A DNA stretch of 64,000 nt from Puccinellia tenuiflora. Taxonomy: Eukaryota > Streptophyta > Magnoliopsida > Poales > Poaceae. Below, piece by piece: positions 43,504 to 56,918 of the stretch (its first letter is position 1; each line of letters starts with the position of its first letter). The stretch lies in assembly GCA_012064385.1 (NCBI GenBank), contig QRDG01001734.1:868001-932000 (forward strand), in the 5' to 3' direction. Both the position numbers and the translations under genes were made by a program. The notes under the pieces are model-generated. The model saw only the letters and a list, made by a program, of their open reading frames with translations. It did not search any database and had not been told where the DNA came from.

Positions 43504-44140
43504 TATATTGATACTCTAGTGTTAAGCAGTTGTCATTTTCCGAAAGCACGAAAAGTCTTGGTTATCTAAGAATTTGTACTGTTGGAAGTGACAATTCAGC
43601 ATTACGTCGAACAACTAGTGGGCAAGGGAATAATCCATCAAAACTGAAGAGAGCAATCGTTACTGACCATCATATGAAATATGTCGCTGACCACCATGTA
43701 TCTACATATCTAGGACCTCGCGCGCTGCTGCGGTGAAGGCCGCCGCCGGCACCTGGTCGGCTGCCCCATCCGGTTGGCGCGATACGGAGATCTTGTGGAA
43801 GGGGCCGCACGCCTAGAGCAGCGGCTACTCAACCGCCTGATGAAGGAGGGCGAGTCGCTTGGGAGTGGGGAGGGGCGGTCGCACTGCAGCGGGGGAGCAT
43901 AGGGCCTCGCCGCGCCTGGGTGGCCTGAGCCGCGATGATGATTAAGTTTCAGTCGACGTCTCTGCCATCGGAAGCGCCTGGCGATCCTATTATGCGCGCT
44001 ATTGCCGTCCTCTGTCGAGGCGTTGGATTTTAACAAGCTGCTGGGCCTTTCCATCGATGAAACATGGAGTGGGTCAAGCTTGATGTGGAGCGGGCTGAGT
44101 AGGCCTTTTCTCTTTTCTTGGGTTCAGTGTGCAGGCCGTC
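43504..44140. other. Unassigned GC-rich stretch beside MULE 2
   Basis: Between about 43710 and 43900 a GC-rich, codon-like frame on the plus strand reads RHLVGCPIRLARYGDLVEGA and stays open for about 60 codons, ending at a TAG near 43901. I do not recognise it. It could be a gene fragment carried by a transposon. The rest shows nothing. Confidence 0.25.

Positions 44141-44142
<2 letters not shown>

Positions 44143-44182
<40 letters not shown>
44143..44182. repeat. Run of 40 T
   Basis: An uninterrupted 40-base T run. It could be the reverse-strand poly(A) tail of a retroposed sequence lying to its left or right, or a simple repeat. Confidence 0.9.
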
Positions 44183-44183
<1 letters not shown>

Positions 44184-44485
44184 ACATGAGCTAGACCTTG
44201 TATAGTTGTATTATTCTCTCGCTTACAATTCAACAAGTGTCGTCTCCTTTTATGTGGTCCCTTGTTGGGTGTCAGCATGTTCGCCAAGTGTCGTAATGAG
44301 AAGAGAAGTGGGATGAGGAGGAGAAAGACATACACTGGAGGGATGTGAGTACAGTTTTTTATTTTATTTTTCAAACCGAAGATTTAAATCAAAATATCTT
44401 GACAACGGTTTGTTCAAATTACGAACTATTGCCACTTTTAACTCCTCGCATCGAGATATTTAAACCTACATTACAAACATGAATA

Positions 44486-44650
44486 CCAATAACTACATGG
44501 TAGCTCCACCCCTCAGTTCAACAATTAGAGGTATGTTGATAGGAATATGAATACAAGTGCACTTGTATTAAAGAACCATACATTTAAAAAAATTGGCGAC
44601 CATACCTCTAATTGTTGAACTTGGCGGTGAAGCTATCATGTAATTATTGG
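44486..44650. mobile_element. Fold-back element with 50-bp arms
   Basis: The arms 44486-44535 and 44601-44650 are inverted copies of each other with about seven mismatches; the inner ends, TTCAACAATTAGAGGTATG and its complement, match perfectly. The loop is 65 bp. A third, diverged, forward copy of the left arm lies at 44748-44793 (CCAATAATCATTTT, then GGCTTCACCCCTAGTTGAAC). This could be a MITE or a nested pair of MITE ends. A transcript would form a long hairpin. Confidence 0.6.
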
Positions 44651-44799
44651 TGTGAAATGACACCAATGATTCCATGCTACTCCTCGATAGAACTAAGGAA
44701 TTACTCTTACATATACATAATGCTATCACTACACTTAGAAGGATGACCCCAATAATCATTTTTGCTGGCTTCACCCCTAGTTGAACTTTAACAGGTTAA

Positions 44800-46900
44800 A
44801 TCACGATTTGGAAGATTGACATCACGTGGTAAATCACGGACCACACTAAATTACAAGTTTACAACCAAGGAGGAGACATATGTATAGGATACCGACAGCA
44901 GAATGCTGCCATGGTGGCCGGCTTGAATGTACAAGTTCATAGGCCATGCAAATCACTGTTATAGGGCAAGGAGACTGTGAAAATGGAACTAGGGAGTTGC
45001 CCTGATCTTGTAAGGAGCTTCTTCTAAGGCAGAACAAAATCATATGGCTGTGTCGGTGCCAACAGATAGCGGTGGCGTCAGCCTTCCCGTGAGACTTGGA
45101 CAACTAAATCCAAAATTTGGTTAATGGGAAATATAGATTAGGGTACGAACATGGCCGGGATGAAGGATTCGACCTTGGCTTCGCACAGGAAGATCGATTT
45201 GTCATGATATTGCCCAAACTTGAAAAAGAAGTGGAAAATTCGGTGAGGCTGACGGCGGCCATTGACATGGTCTTGCTCTGAGCATCGTGGTTCACCTCTT
45301 GTGAGGTTGATGGGGCCATGCTCGCCAACCGTGGGGGCGAGTAGGAGCCAACGGGATGGACGAAGAAAAGTCATGCACAATGGGAAATGACTACACGGGA
45401 TCGGCAAGTGAACTAGTTTGCCTCGCGAGCGCCGACAAGAGCCATGTCTCAAGTACGGTACTATGAGTTTCTCCTCCCTCTCTTCTTAATTAGAGCTCGA
45501 GGTAAGAAACAAATTCCGATGTGGCAAATTTAAATAGGATCAACAATCAAACATTGTGAATTTGTGACCGCCCTAATGTTAGATGCTACTCCTTTTTGGC
45601 CCTTAGTAGTCTTGACACGGGCACCAATATATTGTCGAAACAATATCATGTTGTACTTATTTTGTAAGTGGGGACAGATATATTAGTACTGACTTATTTG
45701 CATGCCCGGTTTTCCACTTTCAAAGCTGAGGACAGATATACTTAGAGCCTTCTTGGATTATGTGTAAAATTAGTTTGTCCACCGATACTTAGTTCAACTT
45801 TGGTTAAATACCGGTGGCCCCACTAAAATTGCATCCATTCCAAGTATTAAAAAGTCTTGTCTACTGTACTTTCTTCTTATCCTGAAAGGGACCCTCAAGT
45901 TGACTGTCGTACCAGTGGGCATGCCTCTCAAGTTCTATGCAAAACTCGTCTCAACAAAGTTTTAAGCAAAAATGATTCTATCAAGATATCAATGTTTCAG
46001 CATTTTTAAACTTGCAGTAAGTATCTTTGAGATAATGGCAACACATAGCCGAGATCCATCTAGTTAGATGTAGTAAACCATCTTTAGAAACAGTAAAGTA
46101 CTCATGTACGTACTTGACTACTTGAGTACTTGCACCAATCTGCGTGGTGTACTCCTGGCGTGGAGTACGTATTTGTTTATGCACATGATCGAGGCAAAGC
46201 GTCGGTAATCCTGGCGCAACAGGAGCACCGCCTCGAATGACGTTTCCTCTGGCAATATCAAAATCAATTAGTTGTTCGTTCCATGCTCCAACCAAGTATT
46301 TTCCTCTTTCTTTTTCTATACGGAACGATGACTGTTATACTACCAAGACTGACGTGTTCCCCTCTCTTTTCTAACACAAGTTGCGGACCACACCATAGAA
46401 ACTCCCTCCACCTGCGGTGCGAATTGAAAGAAATGGTCCTCATTTCAAAGTTCAGCAAAATAACCCTAGTCTATGTTTTTTTTTAGAAAGTCTGGTCTTT
46501 TTCTTAATGAGAGCCAGTCCGGGGTTGAGCTTGACGAGATCAACAGAATACACTTGATAATTGTTTGAATATTAAAGATTTTTCAATAGTTTAAGTAAGG
46601 AAAACAACATCACATCACAACACATGTGTATTAGTAAATCTAACCATCTACGACAAACTAAACTTATCTAATATAACAGCATATGAATCAAATACTAGTG
46701 TAAACAGAGAGAAAGTAACACATACGTATAAATCGAGAAAGTCACCCAACCGCAACGTTGCCATCGTCAGCCATAGTGTTGAATATAACGTGGACATGTA
46801 GCGACGTGGAGAAAGTAGACGAATAGTAGGCGTAGATGTAGGCGAACGGAAGTAACGCACATAAAACGTCCCCCCAAAACCTTATCGGCCATATCTCGTG
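44800..46900. other. Unassigned region, no gene recognised
   Basis: Minus-strand frames at 45104-45328, 45138-45452 and 45981-46295 are 75-105 codons long and show no motif I know. The region between about 46500 and 46900 leads into the 3' LTR of the old Copia element, whose left end I could not fix. Confidence 0.3.
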
Positions 46901-47370
46901 CCGGATCTCAAGAATCGAGATTTAGGAGGCATGCTCCCCCGGATGACCATGCATGCGATCGTCGGGATGGGGAAATCTGAAAGCAGGACAACAAAATGAA
47001 CTAGACGGTGACGAAATAGAGAGTTAGTGATGTGTTCTAAATCCGTTCGCCATGTCCTCTTCTTCATAGCCTAGAGAAAATCACATAACACAAGCGTCTC
47101 GCGGTGGAATAAGCCGGATACTTGTCAAACATGCACATACACCTTGACATGTACACACATATGAGGAGTGTGCATGAACTGATTGTATTCTCACTCACTT
47201 AGTGAAGGTATACATGTCCCTTATAAGAAGGTCCAAATCTCTCTCCCACTAACAATATGGGACTAAACTTAATCTTACTTCATGTACATGTCATGCAGTC
47301 AAACTGAATGGGATTTTTAGTTTGTAGGATTTTCTTAGACTAGATGGGCCAACACCCATAAAATCTAACA

Positions 47371-49183
47371 ACCCCCATTAGATCTCACAGTAACATTAGG
47401 TTGCACTCTGGTTTCATATTACTATTTAATATACTTGCAAATTAGTTGAACTTTCACCTAGAGAAGGAGCTAAGCTTGACTATAACTAAATAATGGACTA
47501 GACCTTGAATTGTTAGTCTTGTGTAGTCAGTTTCACTCAATGTCGTTACTGGTACTAGGGTGCCGAGTCTACCCTGCGGGTGGAGCATATACTTCTCGGT
47601 CCTTTCATGAGCTTAGTAGTGTGGCTCAAGTAGGGTTATTATTTTAAGAACGTCTTGTAGGACAACGTCTTCACTCATCAAGAGCCAAACATAACATATT
47701 AAGATATAATCAACTTGTCTAATAGTATCCTGGGAGAGAACTGTATCTGCAGCGGAGTGGGAGTTTTATTATGGTTCTCTCAGAAAGCTGCTCCGGTTTG
47801 TTTTGCGAGATCCTAATTCACGGGATCTCTAATCACATAGGTTGGGTTACCCCCACCCCCTCCCCCCGGCAACTCAGACGGGTCTCAAACCCATCCCCAT
47901 TGATGCATTGTCTTCCATATTTCTTGATAGACCTTTTATAAAAGGATACGCCGGATTCTTAGCCATTTGGACAATCCGATGCTATAACTCCCGAGTTTTT
48001 CAATTTTCTGACAATCATTAGTTTTCTGTTAACATGCCTTGCATTTTCATATTATGCTTAGAACTATTCACTTTGACAATCATAGTTTGGTGGTCAAATT
48101 TCATGATGATAGCCGGTATTGGTTTTGCAACCATAGGTAAGTCCGTTTAAGGACACAAAGATATTCTTCTTCGACACTAGTTGTGTCTAATATTGTGAGT
48201 TGTGTTTCCATTGTTGACCTTGTTGATATGGTCTTCTTGCAAGACTTTCAAAAAACAATGCCCCACCAATACTGAATTATATAACTCATGGACTTTATAA
48301 TCCACTTGTGGACTTCATATTATCAACATCTGAAATCTAGTTTGAATCACTATACCCTTCAACTACTCTCGGATATCCAGTATAATGAATTATATAACTC
48401 AATGTTCCTTTTAGATAGCGCATTACCCTTTCAAGAGCATGGCAATGATCATCTCCCAATTGGCCATGAACCGTCTTAGTTTGTTCACAACAAATGAGAT
48501 GTCAGACGTCGTAGCGCAAGCTAAATACATGAGCGAGCAAATGACATGAGAGTATCTCAATTGATCTCTATTGTTTTTTTATTCTTTCAAAACTTCACAC
48601 TAGGATCATAATGTGTGGGAGCAAGGTTGCAATCGGCATAGCCAAATATGTTCAACATCCTTTCCACATAGTGAGATTGCACAAGTTTAATTCCACTATT
48701 TTCATCTCTCGGTAGCTTGATGTTCAAGATAAAATCTATTTCTCCGAGATCTTTCATCTCAAAACATTCACATAATATGGTTTTAACCACGTCAATCACT
48801 TTGTCCAAAAAATTAGTATGCCATCTACATACAAGTATATGACAACTCCCTCACCCCCACCATGGCGGTAGCATACACATTTGTCAGGTTAATTTACAAC
48901 AAAGACCACATATGTTAAAGTTAATGCAAACTTCTCATGCCGTTGATTGGGAGCTTGTTTCAGGCCATACAAAGCTTTTCGCAGCTTACAAACAATTCTT
49001 TCCAGAACCTTTAGTGCAGAACCATGCATTCGGCTAATCCATATAAATTTTCTCGTCTAACTCTTCATTCAGTAAAGACGTCTTAACATTCATTTGATGC
49101 ATGACAAGACGGTGTGAAGCAGCCAATGACAGTAGTACTCGAACTGTGAATAGTCTAGCAACAAGTGAGTAAATCTTAAAGAA
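47371..49183 (-). pseudogene. Old Copia pol (RT and RNase H), decayed
   Basis: Read on the minus strand from 49183 this gives the Copia reverse transcriptase (VRVLLSLAASHRLVMHQMNV, then KLRKALYGLKQAP near 48985 and YVDGILI near 48830), then the stretch FEMKDLGEIDFILNIKL (about 48760), then RNase H pieces (ALERVMRYLKGTLSYIIHY near 48430 and STSGL near 48300). Many stops and frameshifts are present. A polypurine tract (TAATGGGGGT) at 47371-47380 precedes the LTR start TGTTAGATTTTATGGG at 47370, which continues leftward with a TATA-like CTTATAAGG near 47225. The upstream pol continues at 58818-58892, beyond the later Copia insertion. Confidence 0.85.
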
Positions 49184-49188
49184 ATATT

Positions 49189-50915
49189 TGTAGGAGTTAT
49201 GCCCTAGAGGCAAATAATAAAGGTGTTTTATTAGCATAACTCATATGTTAATAATAAGTTCTATACTATGCTATAACTGTATTAAGCGGGAACATTAATA
49301 CAGATGTGGTATATAAACAACCAGGTCCCTAGTAGCCTCTATTTGACTAGTCCATTGATCAACCGATGATCAAGGTTTCCCGATCATGGACATTTATGTC
49401 AATTGACAATGGAGTCGTGTCATTGGGGAATGACATGATGGATACCACCCAATGTAAGTTAAACGCAATAAGATCTATCATGAATATCGGCATTGCGATA
49501 ACTTAAAAGATACGTAGTAGTAACCAAGTCCTTAGACCGTGAGATCATATTTAATCACTGTTCTGGAGGGAAGCTTTGACTGCATCAACCGTCACACCGT
49601 AACAGGGTGATCATAAAGGTGTCTATCAGGTATCCTGAAGGAATACATTGAGTCATATGCATCAAGAGCGGGATTTGTCCATCCGCGTGACGGACAAATA
49701 TCACTGGGCCCACTCGGTGATATTACATCAAGTATTGCAAGCTTGTGACCAGGTCACGGAGATGTAATATCATGGAGACGAGTAAATAAGTTTTGTCGGG
49801 AACAAGATGGGGATCTCGGACAAACTTGATATCGCGTGACAAAAGGAATGGTGAACAACGATAAGGTTCAAGCGACAAAGAACTTTGTGGAACACACAGG
49901 GGCCATCATGGGTTTCTAGATCCCGCTGTTGGTCATTGATCGGAGAGGGGTCTCGATCATGTCTGGAGTGATCCTGGGACGCTTAAGGGTAGACGACGCT
50001 TAGGAATAGTTTCGGTACCGAATAGAAATGAGAAATGAACTCTGGAATTATTCCGAGAGTTATCCGATGATGATCGGAGGAGTTCCGAAGTGTTTCGGAA
50101 TGAGAGAGAAATTTTCGATGGACATCGGAGTGGTTCCGAAGGTGTATCGGAATAACGGAGAAGTATCCGATGGAGATCGGAGGGCAACGGAAGGAGTTTC
50201 AATGCAAGATGAATTAAATAATATGTATTTAATATTAATTAGAGTAATTAATAATTAAATAATATTTATTTTAATTTATTAGGGGCAGCCCACCTAAATG
50301 GGCCCTATGGGGCCCATTAGGGAAACCACCCCAAAGAGCCATGGGAGGGGTCGGCCGGCTGGGCCACATGGGGCCCAGCATGGGGCCGGCGCACCAAGGG
50401 GGTGCGGGCTGGTGTGGGGATTAGTCCCACACTGCCCCCCAAGGGAGGTGGCCTCCTCCCTCCACCTATATATATGGGTGCCCCCTCTCCCTTCAAAGGC
50501 ATCCCAATTTCCTCTCTCTCTCTCTCTCCCTCATGTGTGGTTCTGGAATATTGGAGCTGCATATGGGGTTAGGGGTTTCTCCACCATACGCACACCGTCG
50601 TGCTGTTGGAGCTTCGGTTTGAGCTGTTCATCTTCCGCTGGACCGGAGCCGGGGGATCGTCGCTACACCGTATGCGTGTAGAACTATGGAGGTGCTGCCC
50701 ACTGCAGCACTCGTCGCCTGTACGACTCCACGACCTTGAGGTCGGCGTCGTACGACTCCATCGCCAACGTTCATCGGAACGTAACGCTTTCGGTCTTCAA
50801 GGGTATGAATACCGATTCCCTCCGTTACTTTATATCTGTATAGTAATAGATCTTGGCTAGTTTGTGGTTCGCGTTGTTCGGAATTTTTTTGTTTTTCTGC
50901 TGCGCAACCCCTTCA
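49189..50915 (+). repeat. 5' LTR of the Copia element
   Basis: 1,727 bp. At 50030-50190 it holds several interrupted palindromes of the TCCGAT-n4-ATCGGA and TTCCGAA-n3-TTCGGAA type. A TATA region (CCTATATATATGGG) lies at 50464-50477, followed by a CT microsatellite (50513-50530). Confidence 0.92.
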
Positions 50916-50916
50916 T

Positions 50917-50929
50917 TGGTATCAGAGCC
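50917..50929 (+). other. Primer-binding site of the Copia element
   Basis: TGGTATCAGAGCC, the initiator tRNA-Met type, just after the 5' LTR. Confidence 0.9.
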
Positions 50930-52740
50930 GATCTATGCGTAGATATAGAGTAAGGTTAGAACACATAGTAATATGTGGGCACTCGATCATATAATTGTTA
51001 CCCTCTCACGTGCATTTGTTCATACTATTGGATTGTTTGATGAATCGGCCCGGATCGACCTTACGCGTACTCTTACGTGAGACTGGTTCCGCAATTAACA
51101 TATGGCTTGTACCATATATGCGGCTGGCGGGTGTCTATCTCTCTAGCAATGGTGGTATGGCATTTTCAACGGAGGGCCCCGAAAGGGGTGTAATAGAGAC
51201 AATTATTTTATCGGTGTTGTGGTTGCAGGTTCGTAAGTTAGAAGGCGGTTCTTTTTTGTGAAAGCCCTTCAGCCACGTAAAATATGCAAAAGATAAAGTA
51301 GAGGCATCTGACTTTATTTTGCAGGGGCGCATGATATGATATGGTAACGGTAAGTATTTAGCAAAATATTTTATTTCTGGCGTGGAGGCACAATGACCCG
51401 GTGCGGCGTCGGAGCGCACGATGGAGATCATGGCGCGGGAGACCATATCATATCGCACACATTTTATTAGGTGTTAATAGATATTGGGTGCTAGCTATAT
51501 TGTTTGTATTAGATATACGACGGTAGCAATATAGGGATCCCTCGATTAATACCAATGTCATGTTCTCCCTTAGTACGCACCACCAAGAAAGTTCGTTGTT
51601 ATGGAGGCAGGATGTGACGATCGGGTGTCAAACATATCTGCGTTCGCATACGGTGGGTGTAAGCCATGTATGCACAACAACATATTAAGGTTCAATCGGC
51701 GAGCCTAGCATGTACAGACATGGCCTCGGAACACAAGAGACCGAAAGGTCGAGCATGAGTCACATGGATGATGTGATTGACTGGGAGATGTCTACCTTTG
51801 AAGCTATGCTATCGGCCGTGATGATCGGGGGTAGTATGATGGATGGGGGTCATGTGATCACTAAAACGACGACGAGGGATGTTCGTTTTGAGTGGGAGTT
51901 CTTATAGTTTTATAGATAAACATGAACTCCTATTATGAACATAGTCTAAATTACTTTGCAAAAAATCTATGTAGATAATAACCTGTTCGTTAGCCCTCTT
52001 AAGGGGCCGGCGGCTGCCCCTTAGCCTTTTTTAAACTTAGACACAACCCTTCGTTTGAGAAACTTAAAAGGTGGGTCCAACTTCATAGTTTTGTACCGTA
52101 ACTTGAGGATACTCCTTTTTCAAACTTTCAGCTCTATATGATACAAAACCTATTAGGAGATAACCCGGAGATTTTGCTGACGAAGAGATAATTTGGATTA
52201 TCAAGTTCATACGGATAATTCCATCATAATCCAGTATGTTGTGATCTCTGCCATAGAGAATGAACTGTGGGTGTGCATTGATGGATCACGATAATTCGGA
52301 ATGGTCGCTGAGCTCGATGTACTTTATGCACCGCGAGTTGGGTGGATGAAGTTGTTCAACACTTGGCTGTTTTTTCATCTCAACCAAAATGAAAGAGAAC
52401 ACTCGCATTGGAAGAGCGCGTGACAGTCATTCTTGATGACATTAGATAGCCGCGCTTGGCTCGATTAATGGATGACATACATCTTTGCTCATGATGAGGT
52501 GCTGCACTTGCTGCCCACCTCAATTGCAAATAAATTGTCATAGACTATGGCATGCAAGGGGAAACGTTCACCTTCGTGAATTCTTGGTTGCATTGAAAGA
52601 CCAAGAAGATGAGGCAGATCACTGGGAAGTCATCAATGATGATGTTATATATGATATATGAGTTATGAATGTTTTACCTAATACTCGCTGCAGTGACTGA
52701 GTTATGATACTAGTCATGTTTTATGAAACAAGATTTTCTG
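50930..52740. other. Copia leader and lost gag region
   Basis: No intact gag frame is visible. The segment 51690-51910 (a 65-codon frame starting MYRHGLGTQETERSSMSHMD) and the AT-rich DNA after it are consistent with a degraded leader and gag, but no zinc knuckle is found. Confidence 0.4.
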
Positions 52741-52749
52741 CTTGAGTTG

Positions 52750-55310
52750 CATGGAAGGACGAGGATACGATGTGTGTCGGTAATGGCAAGCAACATGTTG
52801 TGATGGCCATCAACACTCTCCCTCTACATTTACCATTTGAATAAGTTGTTTATAATCGCTTGTTAGCATGATCATTATAAGTGTGTCTTGCCTCTGGCAA
52901 GATGATTATTCATAGATGTTAGTGACAAATCGTTGTCCTATATTTATGAGTAATATCTTTTATGGTCATACGACGATTATGAATCGATTGTTCCTGTTTG
53001 GAACTAGATGGTAGCAGCTCCTACATTGATAACATTAATCCCAAAGGATAGAAACTTAGTAATGACACCACATTCGCGTGGCACTATCGTTTAAAGTCAT
53101 GTCAACGCTATATGCATGAAGAAGCTCCATTCTGATGGATCTCCGAGTCTTCAGATTTTGATCTTGTGACACATGCAAATCGTCCTTCATGGATGAAGAT
53201 AACTAAAGACCCCGTCTTCGGTTTGAGGAAGCGGGCATTTAACTAGTTGAAAATCATACATGTTGATGTGTGTGGAATCAATGAGTACTTCAACAAATAG
53301 TGGAATCATTATTTTATAAACTTCACCAAAGATTTAAGTTGATATGTGTATATCCACTTAATGAAATGCTAGTCTGAAAAGTTTGATGAGTCCAAACAAA
53401 TTCAGAGTGAAGTAGAAAATAAACTTAACAAGAAAATCAATTTCTTGCGATACAGATCGAGGAGAAAAGAATTTGAGTTATGGCTCTTGTGCATATCATT
53501 GGAAGACTTGTGAAAAGAGTTACGAATTACACCGCATGGAACACCACAGTGCTATGGTGTGTTTGCACGTTGTAGTCATACTCTATTTTGATAGTGTATG
53601 ATAAATAATATCTCTTATCAAATTATTGTTATCATTTGAGTTATGTGTTAGAATCAAAACATTCACTTTAGGGAAACCATCTAAATCCGTGGAGATAATA
53701 CCATATGAGTTGTGGCATGGATTTTGGCCTAGATTGTCGTTTCTGAAATTTAGTGTTTCGATAAGTTCGAACCTAAAGCGGATAGATTCATCTTTGTAGA
53801 GTATCCAAGGATTTGATTGGATACATCTTTCACGAAGGCAATTTATTGCTGGATCGTACCTTACTCAAGAAGTTGTATCTTGACAGGGGTATAAGTGAGA
53901 GAAAAAGTAGAGCAAGACGAAGTTAATGAACTTCCCTTCCGGACATCGAGTGGCGCGATGGAAGTTGTTCCGGAACCGTCATCTGGAAGGAAGCTAGTGA
54001 TAATGATCATGATGCTCTCAACTAAGCTCATACTAAGATCGTAGGCATACAAGAATGCGTTCCGCACTGTGTGGTACGGCAATCTTGTGATGACCGTCAT
54101 GTCAATGAAACAAGACAAACCTACGAAATACAAAGAAGCGATGGTGGACCCAAGTCTGATAAATGGTTGTGAGCCATATATAATCCTAGATGGAATCCAT
54201 GTATGATTACCAAGTGGTGACTTGGGAAAATTGTCTCGATGGCCTCTAGGCTGTTGAGAGCAAATGGAATTTTATGGAAAATAGACATTGACGGAATGGC
54301 AGCCGTCTAATAAAGTTCGATTTGTCATGAAACGGTTTCGACAAATTCAAGGAGTTGACCACAATGATACTATGTCTCATGTGGCGAAGCTTAAGTCTAT
54401 TTAGGATTGTCTTAGCAGTTACTATAATTTCGAATGGAGAAATTGATAGATGGATAAAGAAAACCGTGTTCCCTAATGGTTATATTAAGGGAAAGTTGTA
54501 ATTGTTACAAAGAATAGGTTTTGGTAATCCTAAGGATGCTAGACATGTATGCAAACTTGAGTTGTCCATTCATGGGATGAGACAAGCATATCGAAGCTGG
54601 AATCTTCAATTTGATAGTGTGATCAAAGGATTTTGGAGGTGTCCAAAATAGTTGAAGAGACCTGCATTTACAATAAAGTAAGTGGGAGTTATGTAGCTTT
54701 CTGATCTCATATGTGAATGGCATATTTGAGTGGGAGCTAAGGAAAATTTCCTCGTCTTATATGCGAATGGCATATTTGAGTGGGATCTAGGTATCATTCA
54801 TAGTTTTATATGTGGTGACATATTGGGAATGATACAGGTCCTCTAGTAAGGTATAAATGATTATTTAAGTGAATAAATTCTCTATGAATGAAGTTAAGAG
54901 TATTAGGCATTGGATCTATAGTGTATATAGATCAAGAAGCCTAATAACATTAGGTCGGAATATTTTCCTAGAATAGATTCTGAAGATGTTTAGAATGGAA
55001 CAAGCGAAGAAGGAGTTCTTGCTTGTGTGACTAGGGAAAATATTGAGTTTATCTCAGCATGTCGGCAATAACTAATGAAAGGATGTCTGACATCATCTAT
55101 GCCTTAGCCATAGATTCTGCCATGTTTATTGTGCTGAATGCTCGATCTGGTGTGACCCTAGTTCTTGGTTGAAGAACAGGTTCTAGAGCGATCCCTGGAT
55201 GGATCGATGAACAAATGTTAAGTATATCCTTCAGTGTCTGGAGAGAACTGAAGATATGTTTTCCGATCTAAGGTGAGAGTGTAGACAACTTGCCGTAAGG
55301 ACTTACGATA
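52750..55310 (+). pseudogene. Copia pol of the inserted element, heavily decayed
   Basis: In broken frames the order of a Copia polyprotein can still be read: VSGNGKQHVV-like protease/integrase junction words (about 52780), an integrase zinc-binding stretch (AWHYRLKSCQRYMHEEA, about 53080), integrase core words (IIHVDVCGINEYF, about 53255, and HGTPQCYGVFAR, about 53535), the integrase end (PYELWHGFWPRLSFLKF, about 53700), reverse transcriptase (FRQIQGVDHNDTMSHVAKLK, about 54330, in another frame) and KVSGSYVAF (about 54680). Stops occur every few dozen codons, so no protein is made. Decay here looks greater than in the LTRs. Confidence 0.8.
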
Positions 55311-56918
55311 CCGTAAAGAGTTACGATGCCGTAAAAGAGTTATGATGATGCAAGTTAAAGACTCTACGACTAGAAATCTCATACGGGAGAAGTCTGTTGT
55401 TTAAGATAGAACATGGTTGAGTTGCGAAGTTGCATATGATTGCACTGCCGCACAATCTACATAGGTATAGGAATATATGGCTGCTTCAGAAGTGGCAAGT
55501 GTGATAGGACTGAGCAGGTTTTCCCGAGCATGTATGGCTTACCTTGAGAGATCTCTTGGACTATCAAGGCCCATGCTACGCGAAGTTTCGAGTCTCACTC
55601 CATCGCCGAAACATATATTTCAACCGTTGTCATAAGATACGGAACGATGTCAAATTAGGTGACATAAAAGTTTTGCAAAGTACATACAGATCTCAATGGG
55701 TCTGATCTGTTGACTAAACGGTTTCCACAAGCAATGCTTAGTTGAAGCACTAGGAGGCTAATGGTGTAAACTAGATTATTTGGACTCTAGTGCAAGTGGG
55801 ACCCTGTAGGAGTTATGCCCTAGAGGAAAATAATAAAGGTGTTTTATTAGCATAACTCATATGTTCATAATAAGTTTTATACCATGATATAACTGTATTA
55901 AGCAGAAACATTAATATAGGCGTGGTATATAAATAACCAGGTCCCTAGTAGCCTCTATTTGACTAGTCCATTGGTCAACCGATGATCAAGGTTTCCTGAT
56001 CATGGACATTTATGTCAATTGACAATGGAGTCGTGTCATTGGGGAATGACATGATGGATACCACCCAATGTAAGTTAAACGCAATAAGATCGGTCACGAA
56101 TATCGGCATTGTGATAACTTAAAAGATACTTAGTAGTAACCAAGTCCTTAGACCGTGAGATCATATTTAATCACTGTTCCAGAGGGAAGCTTTGACTGCA
56201 TCAACCGTCACACCGTAATAGGGTGATCATAAAGGTGTCCATCAGGTATCCTGAAGGAATACATTGAGGCATATGCATCAAGAGCGGGATTTGTCCATCC
56301 ACGTGACGGACATATATCATTGGGCCTACTAGGTGATATTACATCAAGTCTTGCAAGCTTGTGACTAGGTCAGGGAGATGTAATATCATGGAGACGAGTA
56401 AATAAGTTTTGTCGGGAACAAGATGGGGATCCCGGACAAACTTGATATTGTGTGACAAAAGGAATGGTGAACAACGATAAGGTTCAAGCGACAAAGAACT
56501 TCATGGAACACACAGGGGCCAGCATGGGTTTCCAGATTCTGCTATTGGTCATTGATCGGAGAGGGGTCTCGATCATGTCTGGAGTGATCCCAAACCGTAG
56601 GGTGGCACGCTTAAGGGTAGACGACGCTTAGGAATAGTTTCGGTACCGAAGAGAAATGAGAAATGAACTTTGGAATTATTCCAGGAGTTATCCGATGATG
56701 ATCAGAGGAGTTCCTAAGTGTTTCGGAATGAGAGAGAAATTTCCGATAGAGATCGGAGTGGTTCCGAAGGTGTATCGGAATAAGGGAGAAGTATCCGATG
56801 GAGATCGAAGGGCAACGAAAGGAGTTTCAATGCAAGACGAATTAAATAATATGTATTTAATATTAATTAGAGTAATTAAAAATTAAATAATATTTATTTT
56901 AATTTATTAGGGGCAGCC

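Noticed and set aside
43710..44054. Minus-strand 114-codon frame
   Set aside because: Low-complexity Arg/Pro/Ser composition, and the plus strand in the same place has a more protein-like frame. Neither is recognised.
46750..46800. A gag start reading MFNTMADDGNVAVG-like on the minus strand beyond the old Copia's LTR
   Set aside because: It lies on the flank side of a 3' LTR, where gag is not expected, and the frame closes quickly. The resemblance is too short to use.
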